A stretch of 64,000 nt of DNA from Dokdonia sp. Dokd-P16 (GTDB lineage Bacteria > Bacteroidota > Bacteroidia > Flavobacteriales > Flavobacteriaceae): assembly GCF_003095655.1 (NCBI RefSeq), contig NZ_CP029151.1, positions 1,053,001-1,117,000 of the forward strand, given 5' to 3'. Positions 62,431-64,000 of the stretch are shown here, piece by piece. The notes beneath the pieces are model-generated. The model was not told the DNA's origin. It ran no database searches and saw only the letters and a list, made by a program, of their open reading frames with translations. Each line of letters opens with the position of its first letter. The stretch's first letter is position 1. The translations under genes were made by a program, and so were the position numbers.

Positions 62431-62668
62431 TAGTTTGTAGGACTTAGGATGCACCGCTGGTGCTTGTAGGACGCTTCGCTTGTAGTGAAAACTCTAATCC
62501 AATTTTAGACTTTTCTTTAAGCCCATTATCATTTTTGCGATTTCTTATCATAGTTTGTAGGACTTAGGGTGCACCGCTAGTGCTTGTAGGACGCTTCACT
62601 TGTAGTGAAAAAATCTAATCCAATTTTAGACTTTTCTTTAAGCCCATTATCATTTTCGCGATTTCTTG
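62431..62668. repeat. Tandem ~118-bp duplication at the cassette's left end
   Basis: 62431-62547 and 62551-62668 are about 95% identical by eye. Each contains TAGTTTGTAGGACTTAGG, a hairpin GCACC-GCT-GGTGC (or a mutated GCACCGCTAGTGC), GTAGGACGCTTC, and the last 18-19 codons of the four-helix-bundle gene. The second copy belongs to the intact gene; the first is a leftover of its 3' end. Confidence 0.85.
62492..62549 (-). pseudogene. Duplicated 3' fragment of the four-helix-bundle gene
   Basis: Encodes a copy of the end of the adjacent gene (IAKMIMGLKKSLKLD and stop) without any start. It arose with the tandem duplication and is not expected to be expressed as a protein. Confidence 0.75.
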
Positions 62669-62980
62669 TAATTGTTTTCTAGTATTATCATTCTGTTCTT
62701 GAGAAATATATTTCTTTCTAGTTGCTACGGTAGAGCACGTAACACATTCCTTAAGAGAATCCCAAGCCATATTTAAATACCTATTGAATTGCTTATTTGT
62801 ATCACCGTGACCCTCGCTTATATTTAATGCTATAGAAAGAGCCGCCCTACCATATTGACTCGATAACCGATACCTCTCTTTTTGTGGAAAAGTATCAATC
62901 AACGCATCAGCTGCGTCAATAAAGTCTAGTGCTTTCTGATAAACACTCAATTTTTCAAAATTGAATACTACATTTTCCAT
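62615..62980 (-). CDS. Four-helix-bundle protein (S23/IVS-encoded protein family)
   Basis: A 121-residue protein: FEKLSVYQKALDFIDAADALIDTFPQKERYRLSSQYGRAALSIALNISEGHGDTNKQFNRYLNMAWDS, followed by helices, is the four-helix-bundle family first known from intervening sequences in 23S rRNA; the DGR accessory protein Avd is a distant relative. Here it lies between metal-transport genes, transcribed with them, and is flanked by inverted hairpin repeats. Related genes are often found as isolated, repeat-flanked units. Function is unknown. No reverse transcriptase or rRNA gene is present. Confidence 0.9.
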   Translation of the reverse strand: MENVVFNFEKLSVYQKALDFIDAADALIDTFPQKERYRLSSQYGRAALSIALNISEGHGDTNKQFNRYLNMAWDSLKECVTCSTVATRKKYISQEQNDNTRKQLQEIAKMIMGLKKSLKLD

Positions 62981-63057
62981 CTTAGTAATTTTTATATTTA
63001 ATCAACATCATGTTCCAACCTTATTTTTAGCAATAAAAGCAACGCAAACAACTTATA

Positions 63058-63100
63058 CTACAAGCATCGCGTCCTAACAGTTCCGCAGGAACGTCCTACC
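63058..63100. repeat. Right-end inverted hairpin repeat of the four-helix-bundle cassette
   Basis: CTACAAGCATCGCGTCCTAA, then the hairpin GTTCC-GCA-GGAAC, then GTCCTACCGCCTACA. This is the inverted counterpart of the left-end unit (complement of TGTAGGAC, hairpin, GTAGGACGCTTCGCTTGTAG), with the hairpin sequence changed but its position and pairing kept. Confidence 0.75.
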
Positions 63101-63109
63101 GCCTACATA

Positions 63110-63898
63110 CTATTTATTTACCGCAACCTTATAGTTAATTCCATAAGTCTTGGTGAGATTATCATCATTAAAAATATCTTTCACAGGTCCTGTAGCAATT
63201 TTCTTGACGTTTAAAAAAGTCACCCAGTCAAAATATTCTGGTACTGTTTGTAAATCGTGATGTACTACTACTACTGTTTTTCCTGCTTTACGTAATTCTT
63301 TAAGAATATTGATAATAGCAATTTCTGTAGTGGCATCTACTCCTTGAAAAGGCTCATCCATAAAATAGATTGCTGCATCTTGCACTAGTGCTCGCGCAAG
63401 AAAAACACGCTGCTGCTGTCCTCCTGATAGTTGGCTTATTTGTCTTCCTTTAAAAGGAAGCATACCTACTTTTTCCAGTGCTTCTAGTGCTGCTCTTTTT
63501 TCCTTAGTTCCAGGACGTTTTATCCAGCCTAACTTTCCGTAGGTTCCCATAGTTACCACATCAAGTGCCGTGGTGGGAAAATCCCAATCTACACTTCCCT
63601 TTTGAGGAACGTATGCCACAAGCTTGCGCTGCTTATCATAGGGTTTTCCATAGATAGAAACGCTCCCAGCAATGGGATCTATAATACCAAGTATAGATTT
63701 TATAAGCGTAGACTTACCTGCACCGTTAGGCCCCACAATAGCCATAAGCACTCCTTCTGGCACTTCCAGATCTATATCCCAAAGAACCGGCTTGTAGTTA
63801 TATGCAACCGTAAGGTCGTCTACGCGAATGGCTATATTCCCCTCTTGATCTCCACCAAGGGGAGAAGATTGTAATCTATTACTTAAATTCTCTCTCAT
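63110..63898 (-). CDS. Metal ABC transporter ATP-binding protein
   Basis: A 262-residue cytoplasmic ATPase: Walker [11 protein letters not shown], signature [15 protein letters not shown], Walker [11 protein letters not shown] and the H-loop VVVVHHDL are all present. The family is the zinc/manganese (ZnuC/MntB) type, next to two matching permeases. The start has an unusual 20-residue lead ([20 protein letters not shown]) before the normal domain ([18 protein letters not shown]); the DNA there contains a CCCCTT/AAGAGGGG inverted repeat, so it may be a repeat insertion. Its gene leads the operon inside the window, and the binding protein may lie past the right edge. Confidence 0.93.
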   Translation of the reverse strand: MRENLSNRLQSSPLGGDQEGNIAIRVDDLTVAYNYKPVLWDIDLEVPEGVLMAIVGPNGAGKSTLIKSILGIIDPIAGSVSIYGKPYDKQRKLVAYVPQKGSVDWDFPTTALDVVTMGTYGKLGWIKRPGTKEKRAALEALEKVGMLPFKGRQISQLSGGQQQRVFLARALVQDAAIYFMDEPFQGVDATTEIAIINILKELRKAGKTVVVVHHDLQTVPEYFDWVTFLNVKKIATGPVKDIFNDDNLTKTYGINYKVAVNK

Positions 63899-64000
63899 GT
63901 TTTTCGCTTCATATAGGAAAAGGGTACTATCTGTACAATCGAAATAGAGATGCTTATAAGTTAGTGTATAGTTATAAACTCGTATTTCCTTATTCTTTAC

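Noticed and set aside
62615-62980. rRNA intervening sequence or DGR accessory gene (Avd)
   Set aside because: No 23S rRNA, reverse transcriptase, or template/variable repeat pair is present; only the protein family is shared.

Overview
The window looks like a chromosomal segment of a marine Flavobacteriaceae bacterium (Bacteroidota), perhaps Dokdonia-like; the genus is a guess. Support comes from low GC, a giant surface protein with a type IX secretion (gliding-associated, type B) C-terminal domain next to PorP/SprF and OmpA/PD40 genes, BlaI plus M56/TonB pairs, TAnnTTTG promoter boxes, and a tRNA without an encoded CCA end. No rRNA, prophage, CRISPR array or transposase is visible.

Layout. 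1-4.7 kb: fructan/sucrose use (partial LacI regulator, divergent from GH32 lipoprotein, sugar MFS porter and fructokinase). 4.75-4.84 kb: tRNA-Leu(UAG). 5.0-8.1 kb: an exported protein of unknown function and an M20 dipeptidase. 8.3-10.9 kb: first BlaI/M56 pair, with three operator dyads in front. 10.9-17.1 kb: MscS-like channel, DUF4407 protein, DNA polymerase IV, an SDR-like protein, two tandem VOC proteins, a CYTH protein and a YCII-like lipoprotein. 17.2-25.1 kb: pbpC and an alpha-2-macroglobulin gene. 25.3-30.3 kb: monooxygenase, cyclase, hemW, ruvC, then a flippase-like protein and a GT2 glycosyltransferase. 30.4-34.1 kb: TonB_C-like lipoprotein, TPR protein and second M56/BlaI pair behind a 34-bp perfect palindrome. 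34.5-54.2 kb: OmpA/PD40, PorP/SprF and a 5,559-residue adhesin made of 21 x 111-aa and 22 x 109-aa tandem repeats. 54.9-59.7 kb: rseP, SCO1-like gene, and feoA-feoB with a tiny Cys-rich membrane protein. 59.7-63.9 kb: exported protein and a metal ABC transporter (two permeases fused to winged-helix tails, plus ATPase) interrupted by a four-helix-bundle gene flanked by inverted hairpin repeats.

The most striking signal that ordinary annotation misses is a highly iterated palindrome (core GCTTTCGCGAAAGC). TTTCGCGAAA occurs 17 times: 6 between genes, mostly just after stop codons, and 11 inside genes, where it is read in three frames as FRES, AFAKA or LSRK. It is absent from the 16.7-kb adhesin gene. 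A second structured unit is the IVS-like four-helix-bundle cassette inside the metal-transport operon. The adhesin arrays also carry a higher-order duplication at a 2,616-bp offset, evidence of recent recombination.
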